A stretch of DNA of 64,000 nt from Brevundimonas sp. UBA6550 (GCF_002434505.1 NZ_DJKE01000012.1:124001-188000); one strand, 5' to 3'. Positions 52,886-62,140 are shown, counted from the first letter of the stretch. A program made the numbers and translations. Notes: generated by a model from the letters alone, not told the origin.

Positions 52886-53707
52886 TCACCCCCTCAGCTC
52901 CAGCGGCTGCCCCGGCCCGCGCCGTTTCAGATAAAGCTCGGCGAACGCCTGCGCCTGTCGAATGTCCATCGCCCCCTCCTTCACCAGCTCCAGACTGGCC
53001 GACAGGGTGGACGCCGTAAAGCTGGCCTGGCTGGGGCCGCCCTCGTCCTCGCGCATCGGCGCCACCCGCTCCAGCGGGGTCCAGTCGGCCAGTTTCGGCA
53101 TGATCTCGCGCAGCCAGTCGCGCGCGGCCTCCAGCGGAAAGGCCTCGACCCGCTGACCGGGCGCATAGCGCCGGGCCTCCTCGCGCCGACGCTGCACCAC
53201 ATAGGCGCTCATCAGTTCGTAAAGGCTGGCGTCGATGCGGTCGGAGGGCGTGATCACGGTGGCCTCCGGGTCGCCGCGCGTGAAGACATCGCGCTTCAGC
53301 TGGGGCCGCGCCATCAGCTGTTCGACGGCCTTCCGCATCGCCTCCAGCTTTTGAAGGCGGAACGCCAGGGCGGCGGCCATCTCCTCGGCCGGCGGCTCCT
53401 CGGCCTTGCCCTTGTCGGTGCGCGGCAGCAGCAGGCGCGACTTCAGATAGGCCAGCCACGACGCCATCACCAGATAGTCGGCCGCCAGGGCGAAGTTCCT
53501 GCGCCGCGCCTCATGCACGAAGGCCAGATACTGTTCCGCCAGCTGGGTGATCGACAGCTTCAGCAGATCGACCTTCTGGTTCCGCGCCAGGGCCAACAGG
53601 ACGTGCAGCGGCCCCTCGTAACCGTCCAGATCGACGACGAAGGCCTCGCGGTCCTCGACCTCGGCGACGGCGGTGAAGTCCAGATTGGGCTGGAAGGCTT
53701 CAGACAT
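52886..53707 (-). CDS. scpA: segregation and condensation protein A
   Basis: A 273-residue kleisin linking SMC heads with ScpB. FVVDLDGYEGPLHVLLALARNQKVDLLKLSITQLAEQYLAFV is the N-terminal SMC-binding domain; YLVMASWLAYLKSRLLLP and the C-terminal FASTLSASLELVKEGAMDIRQAQAFAELYLKRR-like region are typical. ATG 53707. It follows nagZ on the minus strand (48-nt gap). Confidence 0.95.
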   Translation of the reverse strand: MSEAFQPNLDFTAVAEVEDREAFVVDLDGYEGPLHVLLALARNQKVDLLKLSITQLAEQYLAFVHEARRRNFALAADYLVMASWLAYLKSRLLLPRTDKGKAEEPPAEEMAAALAFRLQKLEAMRKAVEQLMARPQLKRDVFTRGDPEATVITPSDRIDASLYELMSAYVVQRRREEARRYAPGQRVEAFPLEAARDWLREIMPKLADWTPLERVAPMREDEGGPSQASFTASTLSASLELVKEGAMDIRQAQAFAELYLKRRGPGQPLELRG

Positions 53708-53755
53708 TTCCTGGGCCTACCGCGCTTCGCGCTACTTGAGGCCGCGCCGTGCCGA

Positions 53756-54805
53756 TCACGCCTGCGCCTCCCCCACGTCCGGCCCCTTGGCGACATCCAG
53801 CCGCCCGCCCATCGCCTCGAAGAAGCGCTGATGCCCGGCCGCCGCGTCCAGCGGTTCGGGCGCGCGCACGATCCGCGCCAGCGCCGCCTCGGCCCGCGCC
53901 CTGGCCCTGCCCTTCAGCTTGCCGGTCGCCTCGGCCACCGCCTGCATCTCGGCCAGATCGCCGTTGCAATGCAGCACCACGTCGCACCCGGCCTTCAGCG
54001 ACAGATGCGCCCGCTCGCCCAGCGATCCGCTCAGCGCCTGCATCGACAGGTCGTCGGTCAGGATAAGGCCGGTGAATCCCAGATGCTCGCGCATCGTCCG
54101 CACCGCCTTCTTCGACTGGGTCGCCGGCCGTTTCCGGTCGATGGCGGTGAAGACGATGTGGGCCGTCATCGCCATCGGCATGTCCGACAGGGCCTTGAAC
54201 GGCGCGAAGTCCCAGCCGTCCAGCGTCTCGAAATCGGCATGGACCGTCGGCAGGTCCCTGTGGCTGTCGGCGAAGGCGCGTCCGTGGCCGGGCATATGTT
54301 TGAGGCAGGGCAGCACGCCGCCCGCCAGCAAGCCTTCCGCCGCCGCCCGGCCCAGCAGGGCCACGGTCTGCGGATCGCGGCCATAGGCCCGGTCGCCGAC
54401 GATGTCGTGCGCGCCGGGGACCGGCACGTCCAGCACCGGCAGCAGATCGACGGTGATCCCGACGTCGCGCATGTCGTGCGCCATCAGCCTTGCGCCCAGC
54501 CGCGCCAGGTCGCGCGCGCGCATCGGATCGTTCGCGGCCTTCAGATAGGCGTCGCCCGGCGGATATTTGGGCCAGTGCGGCGGCCCCATCCGCTGAACCC
54601 GTCCACCCTCTTGATCGATCAGGATCGGCGCCTCGGGGTCGCCGACGCAGGCCCGCAGGTCGTCGGTCAGCGCCCGCAGCTGTTCCGGCGTCTCGATGTT
54701 GCGCCGGAACAGGATGAAGCCCCACGGCCGCGCCTTGGCGAAGAAGGCGCGTTCGTCCTCCGTCAGCCGATGACCGGCGCAGCCGTAGATGGCGGCGGAC
54801 GTCAC
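53756..54805 (-). CDS. nagZ: beta-N-acetylhexosaminidase (peptidoglycan recycling)
   Basis: A 349-residue family-3 glycoside hydrolase that frees GlcNAc from recycled muropeptides in the cytoplasm. LIDQEGGRVQRM, the flexible His loop KHMPGHGRAFADSHRDLPTV and the nucleophile Asp in LILTDDLSMQALSG are present. GTG start 54805 overlaps the SPOR-protein stop (GTGA), so both are on one transcript. Confidence 0.96.
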   Translation of the reverse strand: MTSAAIYGCAGHRLTEDERAFFAKARPWGFILFRRNIETPEQLRALTDDLRACVGDPEAPILIDQEGGRVQRMGPPHWPKYPPGDAYLKAANDPMRARDLARLGARLMAHDMRDVGITVDLLPVLDVPVPGAHDIVGDRAYGRDPQTVALLGRAAAEGLLAGGVLPCLKHMPGHGRAFADSHRDLPTVHADFETLDGWDFAPFKALSDMPMAMTAHIVFTAIDRKRPATQSKKAVRTMREHLGFTGLILTDDLSMQALSGSLGERAHLSLKAGCDVVLHCNGDLAEMQAVAEATGKLKGRARARAEAALARIVRAPEPLDAAAGHQRFFEAMGGRLDVAKGPDVGEAQA

Positions 54806-55587
54806 CGAACGATGCAGTCCCGGCCCGCCGCCTTCAGCGCATTGCAGAAGGCCGTGGCCCGTTCGCGCGACAGGCCGGAGAAGGCGGTGCGGTAAAGCGT
54901 CGATCCGCCCGAGGTCGTCACCTCGGTCACGCGCTTTTCGGCGCCCGACGCATACTGGCCGAAGCGGCCGGCCACGGCGGCGTATTCCCGGTCCGCGATC
55001 TCGGTCGAGGAGAAGGCGCCGATCTGGACCGAGGCCGAACCGCGCGCGGCTGCGGGCGCGGCGGGCGCAGGCGTGGTCGCGGCGGGCGCGGTCGCCGGGC
55101 GGGTCGCAGGCGTCGCCGGGGCCGGCGCGGGCGTGGCCGGCTTGACGGGCGCCAGGCCCTGTCCGGTCGGGGGGACCGGCGCCGGGGCGGCCGGGCGCGG
55201 CTGGGGCGTTTCGGGCGGCGGGGTGAAGGTCACCGGCGCGTCCGTCGTCTCGGTCTCGTCGCGATAGACGCGCACGCCGGCGGCCGGGTCGATGGGTTGG
55301 GCGTCGATGGGCGGCGCGGTCTTCATCTCGCCCACGGGCTGGCCCACCGCCGGCGGCGCGTCGGTCGAGGCGCGCATCCCCGAACGGTAGAAGAAGATCA
55401 CCGCCACGATCAGCAGCAGCAGGACCACCGCGCTGACGATCAGCGTCACCGGCGGCGCCTTGCTCCCGCCCGAGCCGACATTGCGGCCGCTGCGCGGGTC
55501 ATAGGAGTTGCGGCGGAACGGCAGGTCGTCGTCGGTGGGGGGCGTATAGGCGCCCCGGCCCGGCTTGTTGTCGTCTTCGAATGACAT
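54802..55587 (-). CDS. SPOR-domain membrane protein
   Basis: A 261-residue protein: cytoplasmic N-terminus, one membrane helix (VTLIVSAVVLLLLIVAVIFFYRSG, about residues 47-71), a proline/alanine-rich periplasmic linker and a C-terminal SPOR domain (SVQIGAFSSTEIADREYAAVAGRFGQ...SGLSRERATAFCNALKAAGRDCIVR). SPOR domains bind glycan strands at the division site. It leads into nagZ, scpA and scpB. Confidence 0.9.
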   Translation of the reverse strand: MSFEDDNKPGRGAYTPPTDDDLPFRRNSYDPRSGRNVGSGGSKAPPVTLIVSAVVLLLLIVAVIFFYRSGMRASTDAPPAVGQPVGEMKTAPPIDAQPIDPAAGVRVYRDETETTDAPVTFTPPPETPQPRPAAPAPVPPTGQGLAPVKPATPAPAPATPATRPATAPAATTPAPAAPAAARGSASVQIGAFSSTEIADREYAAVAGRFGQYASGAEKRVTEVTTSGGSTLYRTAFSGLSRERATAFCNALKAAGRDCIVR

Positions 55588-55663
55588 GGTCGCGCTCCGC
55601 CGTCTGCCCGGCGCGAATCGGGCGCCGAACGTTCACTTTACGCCCCCGCGTCCGTCTTTCGAA

Positions 55664-56917
55664 TCACAGATCGAGCGCCAGGTCGAGGCTGAACAATTTC
55701 TGGTGGACTTCTATCGCATAGCGGTCGGTCATGCCGGCGATGTAGTCGCAGACCGCGCGCGCCCGCTGGGTGCGATCCTGCGTCAGGGCCGGCGTCCCCC
55801 ATTCCGGCGGCATCACCTCCGGTTCGGCCATGAACAGTTCGAACAGTTGCGACAGCACCCGCCGCGCCTGGCTGCGCGTGCGGTTGACGCGGTAATGGCG
55901 ATACATCCGCTCGAACAGGAATTTGCGCAGGATCGCCAGATCGGCGTGCATCCCGGCCGAGAAATCCACCATCGTCCGCTTGGCCGTGCGCACGTCCTCG
56001 GCCGTGACGATCCGGTCCTGCGCCAGCCGGGCCTGGGTTTCGGCCAGCACGTCCTCGACCATCACCCCGATCATGCGCCGCACGGCCTCGATCCGCAGCA
56101 TCCGCTCGTCGATTTCGGGCCAGTCGCGCCGCGCCTCGGCCAGCATCGGCCCGATCAGCGGCACCTCGGCCAGATCCGCCAGGGTGAACAGCCCCGCCTG
56201 CACCCCGTCGTCCACGTCGTGGTTGTTATAGGCGATGTCGTCGGCGATGGCCGCGCACTGGGCCTCCAGCGAGGCGAAGGTGTCCAGCCGCAGGTCCCAG
56301 CCCGCCTCGCCCCCGGCCGCATAGGGCCGCACCACCGACCAGGCCGGCTCCTCCAGCCGGTGCGACACCGGGCCGTTGTGCTTGATGACCCCCTCGACCG
56401 TCTCCCAGCTCAGGTTCAGCCCGTCGAACTGCGGATAACGGTTCTCCAGCGCGGTCACGACGCGGAAGCTCTGGACGTTGTGGTCGAAGCCGCCATGGCC
56501 CGCCATCTGCACCACCAGCTCGTCCTCGCCCGCATGGGCGAAGGGCGGATGGCCCAGGTCGTGGGCCAGGGCGATGGTCTCGGCCAGATCGTCGTCCAGC
56601 CTCAGCGCATGGGCCAGCGACCGCGCGATCTGGGCCACCTCCAGCGAATGGGTCAGGCGGGTGCGGTAATGGTCGCCCTCGTGCGCCACGAAGACCTGGG
56701 TCTTCTCCTTCAGCCGCCGAAAGGCCGTCGCATGGATGATGCGGTCGCGGTCGCGCGCGAAGGCGGTGCGCGTGCGGCTGGGCGGCTCGAAGAAGCGGCG
56801 GCCCTTCGTCTGGCTGGCCCGTTCGGCGTAGGTGGCGAGTTCGATCTGGCTCAAGTCATCAACTTTGAGGCTGCTTTGATGCGGGCGGCCCTTTGCGAAC
56901 GCCCTTGCGCGCCTCAT
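55664..56917 (-). CDS. dgt: deoxyguanosinetriphosphate triphosphohydrolase-like protein
   Basis: A 417-residue HD-domain dNTPase that hydrolyses dGTP to deoxyguanosine and triphosphate. [14 protein letters not shown] gives His, [18 protein letters not shown] the HD pair and distal Asp; [10 protein letters not shown] and [14 protein letters not shown] are typical. The ATG 56917 is provisional: it overlaps the divergent erpA promoter region, and a TTG start near 56844 ([11 protein letters not shown]) is also possible. It stands before the SPOR gene on the minus strand. Confidence 0.9.
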   Translation of the reverse strand: MRRARAFAKGRPHQSSLKVDDLSQIELATYAERASQTKGRRFFEPPSRTRTAFARDRDRIIHATAFRRLKEKTQVFVAHEGDHYRTRLTHSLEVAQIARSLAHALRLDDDLAETIALAHDLGHPPFAHAGEDELVVQMAGHGGFDHNVQSFRVVTALENRYPQFDGLNLSWETVEGVIKHNGPVSHRLEEPAWSVVRPYAAGGEAGWDLRLDTFASLEAQCAAIADDIAYNNHDVDDGVQAGLFTLADLAEVPLIGPMLAEARRDWPEIDERMLRIEAVRRMIGVMVEDVLAETQARLAQDRIVTAEDVRTAKRTMVDFSAGMHADLAILRKFLFERMYRHYRVNRTRSQARRVLSQLFELFMAEPEVMPPEWGTPALTQDRTQRARAVCDYIAGMTDRYAIEVHQKLFSLDLALDL

Positions 56918-56927
56918 ATAGACAGCC

Positions 56928-57314
56928 GTGAGCACCGTCCAATCCACAGAACCGTCCACACCCGCCTTCACCGTCGCCACGCGCGCGCCGGAGGGCATCG
57001 TCCTGGCCGCCAGCGCCGCCAGGCGCCTGGCGAAACTGGGCGCGGCCGAGGGCAAGACCCTGATGCTGCGCGTCGCGGTCGACGGCGGCGGCTGTTCGGG
57101 CTTCCAGTATCGGTTCGAACTGGTCGAGACGGCCCAGGACGACGATTTGCGCGTCGAATGCGACGGTCAGGCCGCCCTGGTCGATCCCGTGTCGGTCCCC
57201 TTCCTGAAGAACGCCGAGATCGCCTTCGTCGACGAACTGGCCGGCGCCCAGTTCGTGGTCAGAAACCCCAACGCCGCCTCCAGCTGCGGCTGCGGCGTCA
57301 GCTTCTCGATCTGA
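56928..57314 (+). CDS. erpA: iron-sulfur cluster insertion protein ErpA (A-type carrier)
   Basis: A 128-residue A-type carrier with the three conserved cysteines: Cys56 in [11 protein letters not shown], and Cys120 and Cys122 in [14 protein letters not shown]. It delivers Fe-S clusters to targets such as IspH, which is nearby. GTG start 56928; only 10 nt separate it from the divergent dgt ATG. The ~20-residue N-terminal extension is longer than in E. coli ErpA. Confidence 0.93.
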   Translation: MSTVQSTEPSTPAFTVATRAPEGIVLAASAARRLAKLGAAEGKTLMLRVAVDGGGCSGFQYRFELVETAQDDDLRVECDGQAALVDPVSVPFLKNAEIAFVDELAGAQFVVRNPNAASSCGCGVSFSI

Positions 57315-57383
57315 CAGGCGCCCCCACCTCGTCATTCTAAAAAGTCTCCATCGACCGCCAATCCATCACTTGCATTTAGCCAA

Positions 57384-57399
57384 TTTCCTAATTAGGAAA
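57384..57399 (+). promoter_or_regulatory. Palindromic operator of the ArsR-SdpI operon
   Basis: tttcctaattaggaaa is a perfect 16-bp palindrome, A/T-rich in a GC-rich region, ending 6 nt upstream of the arsR ATG. Its position fits autorepression by the ArsR/SdpR-type regulator. Confidence 0.75.
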
Positions 57400-57405
57400 A
57401 TCGCT

Positions 57406-57711
57406 ATGAACACCCTTTTCAAGGCCCTATCCCATCCCGTCCGCCGCCGCATCGTCGCCATGCTGCGCGCCGGGCCTCTGGCTTCCGGCGACATCGCCGC
57501 CGCCTTCGACATGAGCTGGCCCACCATCACCGGCCACCTGAACGCCCTGAAGGAGGCCGGCCTGGTCAGCCCCGAACGCGACGGCCAGACCATCCGCTAT
57601 CGCCTGGAGATTTCCGCCGTCGAGGAGGCCATGGCCTTCCTGATGGACATCGCCGGAACCGGCCAGGCCGCCCGTCCCCTGCCCCACGCCGCAAAGGCGC
57701 CGCGCCGATGA
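57406..57711 (+). CDS. ArsR-family (SdpR-like) autorepressor
   Basis: A 101-residue winged-helix regulator: LFKALSHPVRRRIVAMLRAGPLASGDIAAAFDMSWPTITGHLNALKEAGLVSPERDGQTIRYRLE. The helix-turn-helix is SWPTITGHLNALKEAGLV. Paired with an SdpI-type protein by a 4-nt overlap (ATGA), as in Bacillus sdpRI. It likely binds the palindrome just upstream. Confidence 0.88.
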   Translation: MNTLFKALSHPVRRRIVAMLRAGPLASGDIAAAFDMSWPTITGHLNALKEAGLVSPERDGQTIRYRLEISAVEEAMAFLMDIAGTGQAARPLPHAAKAPRR

Positions 57712-58388
57712 CGCGCCGTCTGTCGCTGCTGGACCTCCTGACCGTCGCGGTCTTCGTGGTTCAGGCGGGGTTCGCCCTGCACATCGGGCTGAACGGTCCG
57801 ACCCAGGCCGTTCTGCCGATCCACTGGAACGCGGCCTTCGAGGTCGATGGCTGGGCCTCCGGTCCAGAGTTCGCGGTCCTGCTCGGCGGCCTGGCGACGA
57901 TCGGCCTGCTCGCCGGCGGGGGTCTGGGCCTGGGCGCCCTTTATGCCGCCGCCGAAGCGCCGTCCCGCGCGCGCACCCTGCGCATCGGGCAAGGCATCAT
58001 CGCCTTCACCACCGCCGTCCTGGGCCTGACCCTGTCGGCCCAGACCCTGGGCGACCTGCCGCCCGAAGGGACGGCCCGACTGTCCATGGCCGGCCTGTCC
58101 CTGATCCTGCTCGGAGCCGGCGCCTTCCTGGGTCGTGTCGCGCCCAACCGGCTGGTCGGCGTGCGAACGCCCTGGAGCTACAAGAGCCGGTTGGCCTGGG
58201 ACCGATCCAATCGCCTGGCCGGACGCCTGCTGTTCATCCTGGGCCTGGGCGGTCTGTTCGCCGCGCCCTGGGCGCCGCAGCCCGCCGCGACACTTTCCCT
58301 GATCGCCGCCGCCTTGATCGCCGCCGGTCTATCGACCTTCGAAAGCTGGCGCGTCTGGCGCGCCGATCCGAACCGCCAGCCCTTCTGA
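57708..58388 (+). CDS. SdpI-family immunity-type membrane protein
   Basis: A 226-residue membrane protein with about six hydrophobic segments. The signature APNRLVGVRTPWSYKSRLAWDRSNRLAGRL matches SdpI. In Bacillus, SdpI protects from the SdpC toxin and sequesters SdpR; homologs elsewhere have no known toxin. It is coupled to the ArsR gene by an ATGA overlap and is followed 21 nt later by a hydrolase. Confidence 0.85.
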   Translation: MTRRLSLLDLLTVAVFVVQAGFALHIGLNGPTQAVLPIHWNAAFEVDGWASGPEFAVLLGGLATIGLLAGGGLGLGALYAAAEAPSRARTLRIGQGIIAFTTAVLGLTLSAQTLGDLPPEGTARLSMAGLSLILLGAGAFLGRVAPNRLVGVRTPWSYKSRLAWDRSNRLAGRLLFILGLGGLFAAPWAPQPAATLSLIAAALIAAGLSTFESWRVWRADPNRQPF

Positions 58389-58409
58389 TCCGCCGCAAGG
58401 AGACCGCCC

Positions 58410-59339
58410 ATGTTCACCCTCGCCGCCGCCCTCGCCGTTATGGCCGGCCCCGTCGCCACCGAGGTCGTCCTGCCGTCCCAGCCCGCGCCGCTGCACGGAA
58501 CCCTGCTGACCCCGCCCGACGCCTCGGCCGTGGCGGTCATCCTGCCCGGTTCCGGTCCGACGGATCGCGACGGAAACAGCACCTTGGGCGTCGCGGCCTC
58601 GACCTATCGCCTGTTGGCCGAGGGGCTGGCGGACCAGGGCGTCGCCACCCTGCGCATCGACAAACGCGGCGTCGCCGCCAGCGCCGCCGCCGGCGCGGCC
58701 GAGGCCGATCTGCGCTTCGACGCCTACGCCGCCGACGCCCGCGCCTGGGCCGCCGAGGCCGCCACCCGCGCCGGCAAGCCCTGCGCCTGGCTGATCGGCC
58801 ACAGCGAAGGCGCGCTGGTGGCCCTGAAGGCGGTCGAGGGCGGAGACGACAAGATCTGCGGCCTGATCCTGCTGTCCGGCGCCGGCCGTCCGGCGGGCGC
58901 GGTGCTGCGCGAACAGCTGGCCTCCCTGCCCGAACCGACCAAGACCCAGGCCTTCGCCGCCCTGACCGAGCTGGAGGCCGGCCGCACCGTCGCCGATGCG
59001 CCGCCTGCGCTGGCGGCCCTGCTCCGCCCCTCCGTCCAGCCCTATCTGATCTCGTGGCTGCCGCTGGACCCCGCCGCCCTCATCGCCGCCTACGACGGCC
59101 CGGTCTTCATCGGCCAGGGGACCACCGACCTGCAGGTCAGCGTCACGGACGCCCAGGCCCTGGCCGGCGCCGACCCCAGGGCGACCCTGAAACTCTGGGA
59201 CGGCGTCAACCACGTCCTGAAAACCGCCCCCGCCGACCGCGCCGCCAACATGGCCACCTACGCCGACCCCGCCCTGCCGCTCGCGCCGGACGTGGCGGCG
59301 GACGTGGGGGCGTTCATCCGGGCGTATAAAGTCCAGTAG
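58410..59339 (+). CDS. exported alpha/beta hydrolase
   Basis: A 309-residue alpha/beta hydrolase with a short hydrophobic start (MFTLAAALAVMAGPVA, possible signal). ILPGSGPTDRDGN, LRIDKRGVAAS and the elbow IGHSEGALV are characteristic; late Asp and His are in GTTDLQVS and GVNHVLK. The SD aaggag precedes ATG 58410. Co-directional after sdpI, likely the same operon. Substrate unknown. Its end overlaps the convergent orphan by 26 nt. Confidence 0.85.
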   Translation: MFTLAAALAVMAGPVATEVVLPSQPAPLHGTLLTPPDASAVAVILPGSGPTDRDGNSTLGVAASTYRLLAEGLADQGVATLRIDKRGVAASAAAGAAEADLRFDAYAADARAWAAEAATRAGKPCAWLIGHSEGALVALKAVEGGDDKICGLILLSGAGRPAGAVLREQLASLPEPTKTQAFAALTELEAGRTVADAPPALAALLRPSVQPYLISWLPLDPAALIAAYDGPVFIGQGTTDLQVSVTDAQALAGADPRATLKLWDGVNHVLKTAPADRAANMATYADPALPLAPDVAADVGAFIRAYKVQ

Positions 59340-59814
59340 GGCCTGGCGTTGAGACATCGACGCTGGGACCGCATGTCCAGTCGCTCAGCTTTCGCGTCCG
59401 CAGATCGTATGTCCCTGCCGCAAACATGAAGTTGGAGTCGTCTATCAACGCATCAGTCTGACCCGCCCTTAAAAAATGACGGCCCGGCGGATAAAACTCG
59501 GCATCGGCCCCTTGATAAAGTCTAACCTCGACTTGCGACGTGTCTGACCCAAACCACAGGCTGGTCAACATCCAGAGGAATATTCGATCGTCATTCGATC
59601 TGAACCATGGCGTTGGTCGCCAAGCATAGTATCGCGCCGGCCATCTTTCGACCGAGCCGACGCAATGGTCTTGGTCGAGAACGCGATCAATCTCATCGGC
59701 CAAGGCTGGGCTCGGCGGACGCATTGTTGTCAGACTCAGAACCAGCAAAACTGCAAGGAGGGCTGCCCCTCCGATCAACGCCGACCTCATTCTACTACGT
59801 TTGATGGCCAACAT
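59314..59814 (-). CDS. single-pass exported orphan protein with atypical codon use
   Basis: A 166-residue protein: positively charged start (MLAIKRSRMRS), one hydrophobic segment (ALIGGAALLAVLLVLSLTTM) and a mature part with DRVLDQDHCVGSVERWPARYYAWRP and FGSDTSQVEVRLYQGADAEFYPPGRHFLRAGQTD. GC content and codons are lower/less biased than neighbours, recalling the orphan at 24087. ATG 59814 is used; ATG 59790 is possible. No family recognised. Confidence 0.62.
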   Translation of the reverse strand: MLAIKRSRMRSALIGGAALLAVLLVLSLTTMRPPSPALADEIDRVLDQDHCVGSVERWPARYYAWRPTPWFRSNDDRIFLWMLTSLWFGSDTSQVEVRLYQGADAEFYPPGRHFLRAGQTDALIDDSNFMFAAGTYDLRTRKLSDWTCGPSVDVSTPGPTGLYTPG

Positions 59815-59860
59815 AACCCGACCATATCAGCGGTCGATTAATCTGCAACGCTTGAGCGAG

Positions 59861-60601
59861 CTATCCTTCCCCCACCGTCCCCCGCGCCTGATCCGCCAAG
59901 GCGAAGAACCGTTCCCGCACCTCGGCCGCGAACGGGTTATCGCGTTCGATGGCGCGGAAGACGGCAGGGCTGTCGTGGCGGACCATGTCGACGGCCTGCA
60001 TCAGGCGTTCGAAGCTGGCGGTGGTCATGCGCGTGGGCAGGGGCTCCATGGCGATCAGGACGCGGGCGATCAGATGGGTCAGGCCCTGGACGACCGCCGC
60101 CTCCCGGTCGTGATCCTCGGGGCTGACCAGAAACACCTTCAACCCCAGCGCGCGGCGGCAGAAGGCGGCGACGCGGCGCGCGTCCGCGCCCTCTCGCACA
60201 GGACAGACGGCGATCCTCAGGCCGGCGATGCCGTCCTTGCCGCTTTGCGGGCCGAACAGCGGATGGGCGCCGACGATGCGCACGCCGGGCGGCGCCATCT
60301 GGTCCATCAGGCGCGCGGGCTTCACCTTCACCGATCCCACGTCGACGATCAGGGCGTCCGGTCGCAGATGCGGGCGAATGGCCGCCAGCACCTCGCCCAT
60401 CGCCTCGACCGGCATGGCCAGGATCACGGTGGGACAGCCGGCGGCGGTCGCCAGGTCGCTCAGGGTCGCGACGCCCTCCCCGTCCGTCGCCGCCGGATCG
60501 TGGGCGAGGATATCGAACACCGGCGACAGATGCCGCGCCGTCAGCCGCCCGAAGGCGCCGAAGCCGATCAGGCCGAAACGGGGTTTCTCAGGGGCGGTCA
60601 C
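59861..60601 (-). CDS. prephenate/arogenate dehydrogenase
   Basis: A 246-residue NAD-dependent TyrA-family dehydrogenase for tyrosine synthesis. GLIGFGAFGRLTARHL is the Rossmann glycine motif; VDVGSVKVKP, GAHPLFGPQSGKDGIAG with the catalytic His, and LTHLIARVL are typical. GTG 60601 gives the natural N-terminus; the upstream extension is inside repeat B5. It is shorter than bifunctional TyrA and resembles the compact alphaproteobacterial form. Confidence 0.9.
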   Translation of the reverse strand: MTAPEKPRFGLIGFGAFGRLTARHLSPVFDILAHDPAATDGEGVATLSDLATAAGCPTVILAMPVEAMGEVLAAIRPHLRPDALIVDVGSVKVKPARLMDQMAPPGVRIVGAHPLFGPQSGKDGIAGLRIAVCPVREGADARRVAAFCRRALGLKVFLVSPEDHDREAAVVQGLTHLIARVLIAMEPLPTRMTTASFERLMQAVDMVRHDSPAVFRAIERDNPFAAEVRERFFALADQARGTVGEG

Positions 60602-60619
60602 GCCCCCGCCCCCCTGTCC

Positions 60620-60721
60620 GTCATCCTGGGCCTTGCGCCCAGGATCCATAGACTCCGTCGAGGACGGCGCGCACCGGCGAAAACCGGGCGTAGGGATCCT
60701 CGGGACAAGCCCGAGAATGAC
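60620..60721. repeat. Palindromic intergenic element, family B, copy 5
   Basis: gtcatcctgggccttgcgcccaggatccata (left) and tagggatcctcgggacaagcccgagaatgac (right) form a diverged inverted repeat. It lies 16 nt downstream of the dihydroorotase stop on the minus strand and 18 nt upstream of the prephenate dehydrogenase GTG. Confidence 0.8.
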
Positions 60722-60737
60722 GCGGGAAAAGAAGGCC

Positions 60738-62069
60738 TCACAACGTCTCCATGAACCGCACCGGCCGCCCGTGCGCCGATCCGATCAGTTCGCCGTCCTG
60801 CATCACCACCCGGCCGCGCACGATGGTCGCCATCGGCCAGCCGGTCGCCTCCACGCCGTCGAACGGGGTCCAGCCGCAGCGCGTGGCCTGCTGGTCGTGC
60901 GTGATCGTCCGTTTCGCCTTCAGATCGACGATGGTCAGGTCGGCGTCATAGCTGACGGCCATCCGCCCCTTGTTGGCCGTGCCGAACACCCGCTGCGCGC
61001 CCGCCGAGGTCAGGTCGATGAACCGCTCCAGCGACAACCGCCCATTGGCGACGTGTGTCAGCATCAGCGGCACCAGCGTCTGCACCCCCGGCATCCCCGA
61101 CGGAGAGGCCGGATAGGGTTTGGCCTTTTCCTCCTTGGTGTGCGGCGCGTGGTCGGACCCCAGCACATCGGCCACGCCCTGCTGCATCCCCCACAGCCAC
61201 AGGGCGTCCACATGCTCCTGCGACCGGATCGGCGGGTTCATCTGGGCATAGCTGCCCAGCCGCTCATAGGCTTCCGGTCCGACCAGGGTCAGGTGCTGGG
61301 GCGTGATCTCGACGGTGGCGACATCCTTGTGGAAGCGCAGATACTCCATCTCGTCCCTGGTCGTGACGTGCAGCACATGGATGCGCGCGCCCGTCTCCTG
61401 GGCCAGACCCACCAGGCGCCGGGTCGAGCGGATGGCGCTTTCGGCGTCTCGCACCTCGGGGTGGCTGGTCCAGTCCCCGGTGCGGGCCAGGCCGCGACGC
61501 TCGACCAGGCGGTATTCGTCCTCGGAGTGGAAGGTGGCGCGGCGGCGCACATTGGACAGAACCTTCCTCACCCCTTCGTCGTCGGCGATTAGCAGGTCGC
61601 CGGTCGAGGCGCCCATGAAGACCTTGACCCCGCAGCAGCCCGGCAGCCGCTCCAGCTCGCCCAGATAGTCCGCATTCTCATGCGTGCCGCCGACGTAGAA
61701 GGCGTGGTCCGTCCACATCCGGTCCTTCGCCCGCGCCAGCTTGTCGGCCATGGTGTCGGGGTCGGTGGTGTTGGGATTGGTGTTCGGCATTTCGAACACG
61801 GCGACGACGCCGCCTAAGGCCGCCGCGCGCGATCCGGTCTCCAGATCCTCCTTCCACTCCAGCCCCGGCTCGCGGAAATGGACCTGGGTGTCGATGACGC
61901 CGGGCAGGACCGTCAGGCCCGTGGCGTCGAAGGTCTCGCCCGCCGACGCCTGGCTCAGGTCGCCGATGAAGGCGATCTTGCCGTCGATCACGCCGACATC
62001 GGCCAGACCGCGCCCCGCATGATTGGCCACCTCGCCGCCACGGACGATCAGGTCATAGGTCTGGGTCAT
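60738..62069 (-). CDS. pyrC: dihydroorotase (class I-type PyrC)
   Basis: A 443-residue amidohydrolase closing carbamoyl aspartate to dihydroorotate in pyrimidine synthesis. DTQVHFREPG supplies the HxH-like metal ligands; the carbamylated Lys is expected in GVKVFMGASTGDLL, and GSDHAPHTKEEK and LHVTT are typical. ATG 62069 has caggag upstream. It resembles the larger class; an allantoinase is less likely given FREPG. Confidence 0.92.
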   Translation of the reverse strand: MTQTYDLIVRGGEVANHAGRGLADVGVIDGKIAFIGDLSQASAGETFDATGLTVLPGVIDTQVHFREPGLEWKEDLETGSRAAALGGVVAVFEMPNTNPNTTDPDTMADKLARAKDRMWTDHAFYVGGTHENADYLGELERLPGCCGVKVFMGASTGDLLIADDEGVRKVLSNVRRRATFHSEDEYRLVERRGLARTGDWTSHPEVRDAESAIRSTRRLVGLAQETGARIHVLHVTTRDEMEYLRFHKDVATVEITPQHLTLVGPEAYERLGSYAQMNPPIRSQEHVDALWLWGMQQGVADVLGSDHAPHTKEEKAKPYPASPSGMPGVQTLVPLMLTHVANGRLSLERFIDLTSAGAQRVFGTANKGRMAVSYDADLTIVDLKAKRTITHDQQATRCGWTPFDGVEATGWPMATIVRGRVVMQDGELIGSAHGRPVRFMETL

Positions 62070-62140
62070 GGGGCGGGCTCCTGCGACTGCTTGCCGAGGT
62101 TCTAGCGGATGCGGCGTCCTTCGTGAAAGCCGCTAAACGC

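Noticed and set aside
53351-54895. 514-residue plus-strand open frame opposite scpA/nagZ
   Set aside because: Antisense shadow; real minus-strand genes have full catalytic and family motifs.
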